Program-made: the position numbers and the translations under genes
Shown: positions 1 to 7,593 of the stretch, in pieces
Position numbering within the stretch: position 1 is the stretch's first letter
Layout: each line of letters begins with the position of its first letter
Notes under the pieces: generated by a model
The model's database searches: none
What the model was told of the DNA's origin: nothing
What the model saw: the letters and a program-made list of their open reading frames with translations, nothing else
DNA from: Fen-999 sp964530115
GTDB lineage: Bacteria > Pseudomonadota > Gammaproteobacteria > Burkholderiales > Rhodocyclaceae
DNA: 18,598 bases
Direction of reading: 5' to 3'
Assembly: GCA_964530115.1 (NCBI GenBank)
Contig: CAZGYD010000088.1
Location: forward strand, 1-18,598

Positions 1-807
1 CGGCTGGGCGGCAGCCGTTCTTTCGGCATGCAGCGCAACACCGCGCCGGTGCAAAACGCCGCGCCGGCCCCTACCGCACCCGCCAGCACTGCCGCACCGG
101 CGGCCGCGCCGGCAAAGCCGGCCACTGCACCGACGGCAGCCGCGCCCGCCCCGGCGCAGCAGGCTTCCGGTGCCAGCCGCTGGCTCGGGCCGATCGCCGG
201 CCTGGCCGCCGGCATCGGTCTCGCCGCGCTGCTCTCGCACCTCGGGCTCGGCGAGGAGTTCGCGGGCCTGCTCATGATCCTGTTGCTCGTCGTGGCCGCG
301 GTGTTCGTCTTCCGCCTGATCTTTCGCAAAACTCAGCCGTCGCAACACGCCGCGCTGGCGGGCGCCGGCGGCGCGCCGATGCGCTTCGAGCCCGTCTCCG
401 CGCCCGCGGGCACCCGTGAAGCCGGCGCTGCCTACGTTCCGGCCGGCTTCGACGCGGACGGCTTCATCCGCCAGGCGAAGCTCAACTTCATCCGCCTGCA
501 GGCGGCCAACGACACCGGCAACATGGACGACCTGCGCGAGTTCCTCGCGCCCGAGGTCTTCGCCGAAGTGCAGATGCAATACGAGGAGCGCGGCAGGAAA
601 AAGCAGGAAACCGACGTCCGGCAACTCGATGCCGATCTGCTCGAGGTCGTCACGGAAGGTCGCCAGCATGTCGCCAGCGTGCGCTTCCATGGCCTGATCG
701 CCGAAGATGGCGGCCCGGCCGAACCCTTCGCCGAGATCTGGCACCTCGCCAAGCCGGTCGACGGTTCGAGCGGCTGGCGCGTCGCCGGCATCCAGCAGAT
801 CCGGTAA
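1..807 (+). CDS. Tim44-like domain membrane protein, 5'-truncated
   Basis: The reading frame is open from base 1 (RLGGSRSFGMQRN...), and such proteins carry a Gly/Arg/Ser-Phe-Gly stretch just like this before the first internal Met, so the true start lies upstream of the window and the Met at 28 is probably internal. An Ala/Pro-rich low-complexity linker (bases about 50-170) is followed by two hydrophobic segments (WLGPIAGLAAGIGLAALL and a second one ending FVFRLIF), then by a C-terminal Tim44-like domain (from about base 430: FIRQAKLNFIRLQAANDTGNMDDL... to GWRVAGIQQIR). In proteobacteria this family is an inner-membrane protein of unclear role; the domain resembles the mitochondrial import factor Tim44. 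Just after the second helix, codons at 331-351 encode TQPSQHA, one copy of a dispersed 21-bp repeat. ubiJ follows after 15 bp, a neighbour pairing I associate with betaproteobacteria. Confidence 0.85.
   Translation, partial: RLGGSRSFGMQRNTAPVQNAAPAPTAPASTAAPAAAPAKPATAPTAAAPAPAQQASGASRWLGPIAGLAAGIGLAALLSHLGLGEEFAGLLMILLLVVAAVFVFRLIFRKTQPSQHAALAGAGGAPMRFEPVSAPAGTREAGAAYVPAGFDADGFIRQAKLNFIRLQAANDTGNMDDLREFLAPEVFAEVQMQYEERGRKKQETDVRQLDADLLEVVTEGRQHVASVRFHGLIAEDGGPAEPFAEIWHLAKPVDGSSGWRVAGIQQIR
331..351 (+). repeat. dispersed 21-bp repeat, copy A (in Tim44-like gene)
   Basis: The sequence begins ACTCAGCCG and ends CAACACGCC. It is identical over 21 bp, and with two flanking bases over 23 bp, to the reverse complement of 14218-14238 in atpG. 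It also matches the reverse complement of 7631-7651 at 20 of 21 positions. Here it reads in frame as TQPSQHA, between the second transmembrane helix and the Tim44-like domain, in a probable linker. Confidence 0.85.
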
Positions 808-822
808 GTCGGTCGGGCCACG

Positions 823-1386
823 GTGATCAAGGGATTGATCCTCGGCGCGGCGAACCACCTGCTCGGCCAGGCGGACTGGGCGCGGCGGCGGCTGCGCGGC
901 TTCGCCGGGCGGCACGCGCGCTTCGAGATGCCGCCATGGCGGCTCGAATTCCGGATCGATGACGAAGGCTGGTTCGAGCCGGCATCGAGCGAGGCGGTCG
1001 ACGTCACGGTGACGCTGCCCGCCGAAACGCCGCTCCTCGCGCTCCAGGGCATCGAAACGGCGATGTCGCGTGCCCATGTCACCGGCAACGCGGAATTCGC
1101 GACCGCGCTTTCGTTCGTGCTCAAGAACCTGCGCTGGGACGCCGAGGAGGATCTATCCCGGCTCGTCGGCGACATCGCCGCCCATCGCATCGTCGGGACG
1201 GCATCACGCTTCGCCGCCTGGCAGAAGGAGGCGGCACGCAACCTGGCCGAAAACGTCGCCGAATATCTCGGCAACGAGGCGGGCATCCTCACGCATCGCC
1301 GCGACTTCTCCGGCTTCCGCGACGAACTGGCAGAATTCACCCGCCGTCTCGAACGGCTCGAAGCCCGCGTCCGTTCGTCGGGCTGA
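823..1386 (+). CDS. ubiJ: Ubiquinone biosynthesis accessory factor UbiJ (SCP2 domain)
   Basis: This 187-residue protein has an SCP2-like lipid-binding fold (residues about 15-110: FRIDDEGWFEP...VDVTVTLPAETPLLALQG...MSRAHVTGNAEFATALSFVLKNLRWDAEEDLSRLVGDIAAHRI) and a charged C-terminal helix (FRDELAEFTRRLERLEARV). UbiJ binds ubiquinone precursors and, with UbiK and the hydroxylases and methyltransferases, forms the soluble Ubi complex of aerobic quinone synthesis. The length is close to that of E. coli UbiJ (about 200 residues). The chosen start is GTG at 823, 15 bp after the Tim44-like stop; no strong Shine-Dalgarno is visible, so translation may be coupled. The usual downstream partner ubiB is absent; a Tll0287-like gene follows instead. 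Confidence 0.85.
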   Translation: MIKGLILGAANHLLGQADWARRRLRGFAGRHARFEMPPWRLEFRIDDEGWFEPASSEAVDVTVTLPAETPLLALQGIETAMSRAHVTGNAEFATALSFVLKNLRWDAEEDLSRLVGDIAAHRIVGTASRFAAWQKEAARNLAENVAEYLGNEAGILTHRRDFSGFRDELAEFTRRLERLEARVRSSG

Positions 1387-1415
1387 CGACAGACCCACCC
1401 ACGAGGAGGAAACCC

Positions 1416-2000
1416 ATGCCACGCAAGACCGTTCCCGTCGTCGCGCTGTCAGCCGCGCTCGCCGCCACCTTCGCCACGCCCGTCCTCGCCGCGGACGAGG
1501 CCGCGCTGCTCGACGAGGCGCGCAAGGTCGCCGTAGCCATCCCGCCCAAGCTGCTCGAGGTGCTCGACGAGGAGATCCGCAAGGGCGGCCCCGAAAACGC
1601 CATCGCCGTCTGCCGCGAGAAGGCGCCGCAGATGGCCAAGGCCGCCTCGGAACAGAGCGGCTGGGCGATCCGCCGCGTCAGTCTCAAGAACCGCAACCCG
1701 AAGGCCGTGCCGGATGCCTGGGAGCGCGCCGTGCTCGAGGATTTCGACCGCCGCCTGGCCGCCGGCGAGAAACCGACCGGCATCGAGAAGGGCGAGGTCG
1801 TCACCGTCGACGGCCAGAAGATGTACCGCTACATGAAGGCGCTGCCGACGCAGGATCTTTGCCTGCAATGCCACGGCACGCCGGACCGCGTCTCGCCCGC
1901 GACCCAGGCCAAGCTCAAGGAACTCTATCCCGAAGACAAGGCCGTCGGCTACGGCTTGGGGCAGATCCGCGGCGCGATCACGCTGAAGAAGCCGCTCTAG
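1416..2000 (+). CDS. Secreted Tll0287-like (DUF3365) protein with CxxCH haem motif
   Basis: This 194-residue protein starts at an ATG preceded by a strong ribosome binding site (GAGGAGGA, 1403-1410). The N-terminus is a Sec signal peptide (MPRKTVPVVALSAALAATFATPVLA, cleavage probably after residue 25). The mature part matches the Tll0287-like/DUF3365 family: a helical region with a conserved Cys (C66, AIAVCREKAP), a KNRNPKAVPDAWE segment, and near the C-terminus a single covalent c-haem motif CLQCH at 149-153. Family members occur free or as sensor domains of kinases and chemoreceptors and are thought to bind haem and sense redox or gas; the specific role here is unknown. It lies 29 bp after ubiJ on the same strand and may be co-transcribed. 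Confidence 0.82.
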   Translation: MPRKTVPVVALSAALAATFATPVLAADEAALLDEARKVAVAIPPKLLEVLDEEIRKGGPENAIAVCREKAPQMAKAASEQSGWAIRRVSLKNRNPKAVPDAWERAVLEDFDRRLAAGEKPTGIEKGEVVTVDGQKMYRYMKALPTQDLCLQCHGTPDRVSPATQAKLKELYPEDKAVGYGLGQIRGAITLKKPL

Positions 2001-2004
2001 GCCG

Positions 2005-2025
2005 GCGCCCCCTCAACGGGGGCGC
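2005..2025. terminator. Possible bidirectional terminator hairpin
   Basis: A perfect 8-bp GC stem (GCGCCCCC / GGGGGCGC) closes a 5-base loop (TCAAC). It lies between two convergent genes, 4 bp after the stop of the Tll0287-like gene and about 30 bp beyond the stop of the outer-membrane protein gene. Neither side has a proper T-run, so it may act only weakly or mainly protect 3' ends. Confidence 0.5.
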
Positions 2026-2054
2026 ACGCCGTCAAGAGAGCGAAGGTCGCAAAC

Positions 2055-2594
2055 TCAGAAATTGACGCCGACCTTGATGCCGGCCGTCCAGTTGTCGAAA
2101 TCCCGGCCGCCCTTGGTCTGGGTGACGTGGTAGCGGGCGTCGGCGCCGACGAAGAGGTTGCCGAGACGATAGCTGATGCCAGCCGCGGCACCGATGCCGT
2201 AGAGCGTGTGGTCGTAGCCGCCGGACTTGACGCCGTAGGCCGCAAGGCTCGGGCCCGCACCGATCGACAGGCCGCCGGCGATCGGCACCATGAGCCGCGG
2301 CGACAGCTCGAAGGCATGGACCTTGAGGCCGTCGTCATCGACGCGGCTGTAGTTGAGGTGGGTGCGGATCCGGTTGTGCGGGTCCTGGATCAGTCCGCAG
2401 TTGAAGTTGAAGTCGAGGCCCCAGGCGTTCTCGCCGCTGCCGGTGCGCGGATCGACACGGTTGGCGGTGAGTGCGACGGAGGGCGCGAGCTTCAGGTTCT
2501 TGTCGTTGAGAATGGGCGCGAACCGCCAGCCGTCGGCAGCATTCGCGGCGAAAGACAGGGTGGCGAGGGTCGTGGCCAGAACGATGGTCTTCAT
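2055..2594 (-). CDS. Small outer-membrane beta-barrel protein
   Basis: This 179-residue protein has a clear signal peptide (MKTIVLATTLATLSFAANA, cleavage before ADGW). The mature chain alternates short polar turns with amphipathic strands (LKLAPSVALTANRV, NAWGLDFNFN, THLNYSRV, LSIGAGPSLAAYGV, LYGIGAAAGISYRL, NLFVGADARYHVT) and ends WTAGIKVGVNF. A C-terminal Phe after alternating hydrophobics is the usual signal for BAM-complex insertion. GGGAG lies about 6 bases before the start. The strand count suggests an eight-strand barrel of the OmpW/OmpX size class; I cannot assign a precise family. It sits 71 bp downstream of the RND pump gene on the same strand. It is far too small, and has no coiled-coil hairpins, to be a TolC-type exit duct. 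Confidence 0.75.
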   Translation of the reverse strand: MKTIVLATTLATLSFAANAADGWRFAPILNDKNLKLAPSVALTANRVDPRTGSGENAWGLDFNFNCGLIQDPHNRIRTHLNYSRVDDDGLKVHAFELSPRLMVPIAGGLSIGAGPSLAAYGVKSGGYDHTLYGIGAAAGISYRLGNLFVGADARYHVTQTKGGRDFDNWTAGIKVGVNF

Positions 2595-2627
2595 GCTTGT
2601 CTCCCGTGGGTTGCTACGAACCGCGCC

Positions 2628-2633
2628 ATTATG
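2628..2633 (-). promoter_or_regulatory. Possible -10 element for the outer-membrane protein gene
   Basis: Read on the minus strand the element is CATAAT, one base from consensus and an AT-rich island in a GC-rich region, placed to give a leader of roughly 25 bases. No good -35 hexamer is visible at 16-18 bp. The outer-membrane gene may therefore have its own promoter besides read-through from the pump operon. Confidence 0.3.
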
Positions 2634-2665
2634 GGGGAGCCCGTCGTCGTTTTCCGTGACCGTCG

Positions 2666-5600
2666 TCACATCGCCACGCCTTCGCCACGGCCATCCGGTC
2701 GATCGTCTTCCGTCCCCTGCCGCGGTTTCCCGGGGAACAGCCTGCGCACGACGACGAAGAACACCGGCACGAGAAAGACGGCGAGCACGGTCGCCGCGAT
2801 CATGCCGCCGATGACACCGGTGCCGATCGCATGGCGGCTCTGGGCGCCGGCGCCGGTGGAAATGGCGAGCGGCAGCACGCCCAGGATGAAGGCCAGCGAG
2901 GTCATGACGATGGGCCGGATCCGCAGCCGGCAGGCTTCCAGCGTCGCCTCGGCGAGCGCCATGCCCTTCTCGTGCAGGGTGCGCGCGAACTCGATGATCA
3001 GGATGGCGTTCTTGGAAGAGAGGCCGATGATGGCGATGAGGCCGACCTTGAAGAACACGTCGTTGGGCAGACCGCGCAGCGTCACGGCGAGCACCGCGCC
3101 AAGGATGCCGAGCGGCACGACCAGGATCACCGCGAAGGGGATCGACCAGCTTTCGTACAGGGCCGCAAGCGCGAGAAACACGACCAGGAGCGAGATTGCG
3201 TAGAGGAAAGGCGCCTGGGCGCCGGATAGCCGCTCCTCGTAGGAAGTGCCCGACCACTCGAAGCCGATGCCCGCGGGCAGCTTCGCCGCGATCTCCTCCA
3301 TCGCCGCCATCGCCTCGCCGGTACTCCTGCCCGGCGCCGCGCTGCCCGAGATCTTCATCGACGGGCTGCCGTTGTAGCGGTCGAGCTTGGGCAGGCCGAC
3401 TTGCCACTTGAGCCGCGCGATCTCCGCGAGCGGCACCATATCGCCGCGCGTGTTCTTCACCGGCAGTCGCAGGATGTCCTCGGGCCGCGTGCGCAGGTCC
3501 GGCTCGGCCTGCATCTGCACGCGCAGGATGCGGCCCTGGCGGACGAAGTCGTTGATGTAAGCGACGCCGAGTACCGATTGCAGCGTGTCATTGAGCTCGG
3601 CGAGGTCGATCGACAGCGCGCGCGCCTTGGTCCGGTCGATGTCGATCATGAGCTGCGGGCTGGGTTCCTGGCCCTCGGGGCGCACGCCCGTCAGCACCGG
3701 ATTCTGCGCCGCGAGCCCGAGCGCCATGTTGCGCGCTTCCATGAGCTTTTCACGGCCGAGGCCGGCGCGATCCTGCAGGCGGAAGTCGAAGCCGCCGACC
3801 GCGCCGAGCTCGGGGATCGGCGGCACGTTCACCGCCATGATGAACGCCTGCTTGAGGCGCGAGAGCGTCATGTTGGCCTTGCCGATCAGGTCCTTCGAGG
3901 TGGTGTGGCGCTCGTCCCAGTCCCTGAGCCGCGTGAACACCAGCGCGGCGTTCTGGCCCCGGCCGAAGAACGAGAAGCCGACGACGCCGATGGTGTGGGC
4001 GACCTCGGGCTGGGCGAGGTAGAAGTCCTCGACCTGCTTGAGGATCTCGACGGTGCGCTCCTGCGTCGCGCCGGCGGGCAGCTGGATCATGCTGATGAAG
4101 TAGCCCTGGTCCTCCTCGGGCAGGAAGCTGCCGGGCAGGCGCATGAACAGCCAGGCGACGCCGGCGAGGATCGCGCCATAGACGGCGAGCCAGCGGCGGG
4201 GCTTCGAGATCATGCGGGCGACGCCGGCCTGGTAGCCGGCCACGCTCCGGCCGAAGACGCGGTTGAACCAGCCGAAGAAGCCCGTGGTCGGCAGCAGGTC
4301 CTTGCCCGGGGCGTGTTTGAGCAGCGTCGCGCACATCGCCGGCGTGAGCGTGAGCGCCATCAATGCCGAGAAGAGCATGGTCAGCACCAGGGTGACGGCG
4401 AACTGCCGGTAAATGGCGCCGACCGAGCCGCCGAAGAAGGCCATGGGCACGAAGACCGCGCATAGCACGAGGGTGATGCCGATCACCGCCGCGTAGATCT
4501 GGCCCATGGCCTTGATGGTCGCCTCGCGCGGCGGCAGGCCTTCCGTGGTCATGATGCGCTCGACGTTCTCGACCACGACGATCGCGTCATCGACGACGAT
4601 GCCGATGGCGAGCACCATGGCGAACAGTGTCAGCACGTTGATCGAGAAGCCGAAGGCGTAGAGGCCCGCGAGCGCGCCGGCGAGCGCCACCGGCACGACA
4701 ACGGCCGGAATCACGGTGACGCGGAATTTCGCCAGGAACAGGTACATCACCAGGAAGACCAGCACCATCGCCTCGCCGAGCGTTTTCACGACCTCGGTGA
4801 TCGAGATCTCGACGAAGCGGCTGGTGTCGTAGGGAATCTCCCAGGCGATACCGGCCGGGAAGTACTTGGCCAGTTCGGCCATCTTGGCCTTGACCGCCTT
4901 CGCCACCTCGAGCGCGTTGCCGGTGGGGGCGACGCGCACGGCGATCGCGGCGTTCGGCTGGCCATCGATGCGGGCGAAGATGTTGTAGTTCTCCGCCCCC
5001 AGTTGGACGCGGGCAACGTCCCTGACGCGCAGGGTCGAGCCGTCGGGCTGGGCGCGGACGATCACGTTGCCGAACTGCTCGGGCGTCTGCAGCCGCCCCG
5101 GGGTGACGATCACGGCGTTGAGCTGCTGGCCGGGCGCCGCCGGCGCCTGGCCGAGTTCGCCGGTGGCGAGCTGGACGTTCTGCGCGCGCACCGCCTTGAT
5201 GACGTCGGTCGGCGAGAGGTTGTAGGCGTGCAGCTTCTCGGGCTTGAGCCAGATGCGCATCGAGTATTCGGTGCCAAAGAGGATCGCCTCGCCGACGCCC
5301 GGCAGCCGCCGGATCGATTCGAGCACGTTGGCCGCCGCGTAGCTGCCGAGCGCGACGTTGTCGTGGCTCTTGTCCGGCGAATAGATCGAGATGAACAGCA
5401 GGTAGTTGCGCTGCGGCTTGGTCACCGGCACGCCGAGCCGGCGCACGTCCTCCGGCAGGCGGGCCTCGATGCGCTTGTAGCGGTTCTGCGCCTCGACCGA
5501 GGCGGTGTCGATGTTGGTTCCCGGCTTGAACGTGAGCGTCAGCGTGCCAAAGCCGAGCTCGGAGGACGCCTCCATATAGAGCAGGTTCTCGATGCCGTTC

Positions 5601-5809
5601 ATCTCCTGCTCGATCAGCGCCGTCACCGTGTCCTCGATGACCTGTGCCGAGGCGCCGGGATAGGTGATGTTGAAGGCGATCGAGGGCGGCGCGACGGCCG
5701 GGTACTGCGTGACCGGCAGGTTGCGCAGCGCCAGCACCCCGGCGAGCAGGATGACGATGGCGATGACCCAGGCGAAGATGGGCCGGTCGATGAAGAAGCG
5801 CGGCAGCAT
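2666..5809 (-). CDS. RND (HAE1 family) efflux pump inner-membrane transporter, AcrB/MexB-like
   Basis: This 1047-residue protein has AcrB length. It carries the N-terminal RND signature MLPRFFIDRPIFAWVIAI and PVTQYPAVAPP. The proton-relay residues are intact: D407 and D408 in GIVVDDAIVVVEN, the Lys in GLSSKNAILIIEFA, and the conserved Arg and Thr in RLRIRPIVMTSLAFILGVLPL. The two large periplasmic loops and the C-terminal VPVFFVVVRRLF are present. It should form the trimeric proton-driven pump moving drugs, solvents, bile-like amphiphiles or dyes from the periplasm or membrane to an outer-membrane duct. The start lies 3 bp after the stop of the membrane-fusion gene, so they are co-translated. 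The substrate cannot be told from sequence. No outer-membrane factor gene is adjacent. Confidence 0.95.
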   Translation of the reverse strand: MLPRFFIDRPIFAWVIAIVILLAGVLALRNLPVTQYPAVAPPSIAFNITYPGASAQVIEDTVTALIEQEMNGIENLLYMEASSELGFGTLTLTFKPGTNIDTASVEAQNRYKRIEARLPEDVRRLGVPVTKPQRNYLLFISIYSPDKSHDNVALGSYAAANVLESIRRLPGVGEAILFGTEYSMRIWLKPEKLHAYNLSPTDVIKAVRAQNVQLATGELGQAPAAPGQQLNAVIVTPGRLQTPEQFGNVIVRAQPDGSTLRVRDVARVQLGAENYNIFARIDGQPNAAIAVRVAPTGNALEVAKAVKAKMAELAKYFPAGIAWEIPYDTSRFVEISITEVVKTLGEAMVLVFLVMYLFLAKFRVTVIPAVVVPVALAGALAGLYAFGFSINVLTLFAMVLAIGIVVDDAIVVVENVERIMTTEGLPPREATIKAMGQIYAAVIGITLVLCAVFVPMAFFGGSVGAIYRQFAVTLVLTMLFSALMALTLTPAMCATLLKHAPGKDLLPTTGFFGWFNRVFGRSVAGYQAGVARMISKPRRWLAVYGAILAGVAWLFMRLPGSFLPEEDQGYFISMIQLPAGATQERTVEILKQVEDFYLAQPEVAHTIGVVGFSFFGRGQNAALVFTRLRDWDERHTTSKDLIGKANMTLSRLKQAFIMAVNVPPIPELGAVGGFDFRLQDRAGLGREKLMEARNMALGLAAQNPVLTGVRPEGQEPSPQLMIDIDRTKARALSIDLAELNDTLQSVLGVAYINDFVRQGRILRVQMQAEPDLRTRPEDILRLPVKNTRGDMVPLAEIARLKWQVGLPKLDRYNGSPSMKISGSAAPGRSTGEAMAAMEEIAAKLPAGIGFEWSGTSYEERLSGAQAPFLYAISLLVVFLALAALYESWSIPFAVILVVPLGILGAVLAVTLRGLPNDVFFKVGLIAIIGLSSKNAILIIEFARTLHEKGMALAEATLEACRLRIRPIVMTSLAFILGVLPLAISTGAGAQSRHAIGTGVIGGMIAATVLAVFLVPVFFVVVRRLFPGKPRQGTEDDRPDGRGEGVAM

Positions 5810-5812
5810 GGC

Positions 5813-6919
5813 CTATTTCCCGCCGCCGGCTTCGACCGGTTTCACGGCCGAGCCCGGGCGCGCCTTCTGCAGGCCGCTGACGATGACGCGGTCACCCGGC
5901 TTCAGCCCCTCCTCGACGATCCAGTCGGTCCCGGCCATGGCGCCGAGCTTCACCGGCCTCGGGGCGACCTTGCCTTCGGCATCGACGGTCATGACCATCT
6001 GCCCCTGCGGGCTCATGACCACTGCGCGCTGGGGCACCGTGATCGCCTGGGCCGCCTCGGCCTCGGGAAAGCGGATGTGAACGAAGGTGCCGGGCAGGAG
6101 CTCGCGCTTGGGGTTGGGGAACTCGGCGCGCATCTGCACCGAGCCCGTGTTGGGATCGACCGCGAGATCGGCGAACGTCAGCTTGCCGGGCTGGGGATAG
6201 ACGCTGCCGTCCTCGAGGAGCAGCGTGACTTCCGCCCCGCCGGCCTTCTGCAGCCGGCCGGCCTTGACCGCCTGCTGCAGGCGCAGGAGGTCGGCGTTCG
6301 ACTGGGTGAAATTGGCGTAGATCGGATCGAGCTGCTCGATGGTGGCCAATAGCGTCGCCTCGCCCTTGCCGACCAGCGCGCCCTCGGTGACCAGCGCGCG
6401 GCCGATGCGGCCGGAGATCGGCGCCGGCACCGTGGTGTTCTCCAGATCGAGGCGCGCCTTGGCCAGCACCGCCTCGGCCTGCCTGAGGTTCGCCTCGGCG
6501 AGATCGAACTGCTGACGGCTCACCGCCTTCATTTCCAGGAGCGGGCGGTAGCGTTCGAGTGTCAGGCGGGCGACCTGGACGTTGGCTTCGGCGGCTTCGG
6601 CCGCGGTCCGGTAGGGTCGGGCATCGAGCTGGAAGAGCGGCGTGCCGGCCTTCACGTCGCTGCCTTCCTTGAACAGCCGCTTTTCGACGATGCCTTCGAC
6701 GCGCGCGCGCACCTGGGCCGTGCGCACCGCCTGCAGGCGCCCAGGCAGGTCGCGCGTGAGCGTCGCGCGTCCCGCGGCGATGGTGACGATCTCGACCTCG
6801 GGGGGCGGCGGCGCCGCGCCGGGGCCGCCGCCGGCCATGCCGCCGGGCGCGGGCGGCTGGCCCTGGCCGCAGGCGGCGATGAGCGTTACGAGCATCGTGA
6901 GGCTCAGGGCGTTTTTCAT
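5813..6919 (-). CDS. RND efflux periplasmic adaptor (membrane-fusion) lipoprotein, AcrA-like
   Basis: This 368-residue protein starts with a lipoprotein signal (MKNALSLTMLVTLIAAC; lipobox LIAAC, lipidated Cys17) followed by a Gly/Pro-rich tether (residues 18-42). The HlyD/AcrA architecture follows: a first half-lipoyl segment (VRARVEGIVEKRLFKEGSDVKAG), a coiled-coil hairpin (AAEAAEANVQVARLTLERY ... QFDLAEANLRQAEAVLAKARLDLE), a second half-lipoyl segment (TTVPAPISGRIGRALVTEGALV), then beta-barrel and membrane-proximal domains. It would bridge the RND trimer and an outer-membrane channel. The start ATG overlaps the tetR stop in an ATGA tetranucleotide, indicating translational coupling; the RND gene begins 3 bp downstream. 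Confidence 0.94.
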   Translation of the reverse strand: MKNALSLTMLVTLIAACGQGQPPAPGGMAGGGPGAAPPPPEVEIVTIAAGRATLTRDLPGRLQAVRTAQVRARVEGIVEKRLFKEGSDVKAGTPLFQLDARPYRTAAEAAEANVQVARLTLERYRPLLEMKAVSRQQFDLAEANLRQAEAVLAKARLDLENTTVPAPISGRIGRALVTEGALVGKGEATLLATIEQLDPIYANFTQSNADLLRLQQAVKAGRLQKAGGAEVTLLLEDGSVYPQPGKLTFADLAVDPNTGSVQMRAEFPNPKRELLPGTFVHIRFPEAEAAQAITVPQRAVVMSPQGQMVMTVDAEGKVAPRPVKLGAMAGTDWIVEEGLKPGDRVIVSGLQKARPGSAVKPVEAGGGK

Positions 6920-7545
6920 CTCGCGGACTCCCTCGGGTGTGTGTTGCGCTCCTGCGCGAAGGCTCGCAGGAAACGATCGACAATCTCTTCGGCGCGCCGT
7001 TCGTCGAGCGCGTCCGGTTCCGGGCCGAGGAACAGATACCGCGTACGCTCGGCGCCGGCGAGCATGGACAGGAGCATGGTCGCGGCGAACGCCGGATCGA
7101 CGCGTTCCAGCACGCCGCGCGCCATGGCGTCCGCCAGCACCTCGCGAAGCCGGGCCTCGGTCTTGGCCGGCCCTTCACGGTAGAAGGCGGTCGATAGCTC
7201 GGGGAAGCGTGTGGTTTCGGCGACCATCGCCCGGAAGAAGCCCAGCCCGGCCGGGCAGAGCAGCTTTTCACGAAAACGGACGGCGAAGCGCACGAGGCGC
7301 GTGCGCAGGTCGGGGCCGTCATCGTCGAGCGTCACGAGCAGGCTGGCGACCGCCTGGCGGACGACTTCGGCGAACAGTTCGGCCTTGCCGGGAAAATGGT
7401 TGTAGAGCGTCTGCTTGGCGACGCCGGCCCGCGCCGCGATCCGGTCGACGCCCGCGTGATAGCCCTCCTCGGCGAACACCGCGGCGGCCGCCTGGACGAT
7501 GCGGGTTCGGTTGTCGGCCGTTTCGGCGGATTCATGGGTGGTCAT
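6916..7545 (-). CDS. TetR/AcrR family repressor of the RND operon
   Basis: This 209-residue protein has an N-terminal TetR helix-turn-helix (residues about 12-58: NRTRIVQAAAAVFAEEGYHAGVDRIAARAGVAKQTLYNHFPGKAELF) and a variable all-helical C-terminal ligand domain. It is the first gene of a TetR/adaptor/RND operon and its stop overlaps the adaptor start (ATGA), so it very likely represses its own transcript and is released by a pump substrate. Two perfect inverted repeats immediately upstream (7558-7575 and 7578-7593) are the probable operators. No convincing Shine-Dalgarno precedes the chosen ATG; the start is supported by TetR length and by its position just below the operators. Confidence 0.9.
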   Translation of the reverse strand: MTTHESAETADNRTRIVQAAAAVFAEEGYHAGVDRIAARAGVAKQTLYNHFPGKAELFAEVVRQAVASLLVTLDDDGPDLRTRLVRFAVRFREKLLCPAGLGFFRAMVAETTRFPELSTAFYREGPAKTEARLREVLADAMARGVLERVDPAFAATMLLSMLAGAERTRYLFLGPEPDALDERRAEEIVDRFLRAFAQERNTHPRESAR

Positions 7546-7557
7546 GGTCGGGAAGAC

Positions 7558-7575
7558 GATGGAACCTGTTCCATC
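7558..7575. promoter_or_regulatory. Inverted repeat 1, candidate TetR operator in the leader
   Basis: GATGGAACCTGTTCCATC has perfect 8-bp arms around a 2-base centre. It lies 12 bp upstream of the tetR start codon, in the expected 5' leader. A related half-site (GGAACCT on the minus strand) occurs again at 7612-7618. Its role as operator is inferred from position and symmetry. Confidence 0.6.
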
Positions 7576-7577
7576 AA

Positions 7578-7593
7578 TAGACTGGACAGTCTA
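7578..7593. promoter_or_regulatory. Inverted repeat 2, candidate main TetR operator
   Basis: TAGACTGGACAGTCTA has perfect 7-bp arms around a 2-base centre. It abuts the predicted -10 hexamer of the tetR operon and a partial direct repeat (AGTCTAGTCTA). A symmetric site of this size at the core promoter is typical for autoregulated TetR/RND operons. It is separated from inverted repeat 1 by two bases. Confidence 0.7.

Noticed and set aside
2055..2594. The small barrel as the TolC-like duct of the pump
   Set aside because: OMF proteins are about 450-500 residues with long helical hairpins; this protein has 179 residues and only beta-strand character.
2055..3407. A 450-codon minus-strand frame that includes the outer-membrane protein
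   Set aside because: The upstream part lies out of frame within the RND gene and is Arg-rich noise; the real gene begins at the signal peptide at 2594 with its own ribosome binding site.
5003..6352. Open frame of 449 codons on the + strand opposite the RND pump and adaptor
   Set aside because: The composition is an antisense shadow and it spans the junction of two well-supported genes.
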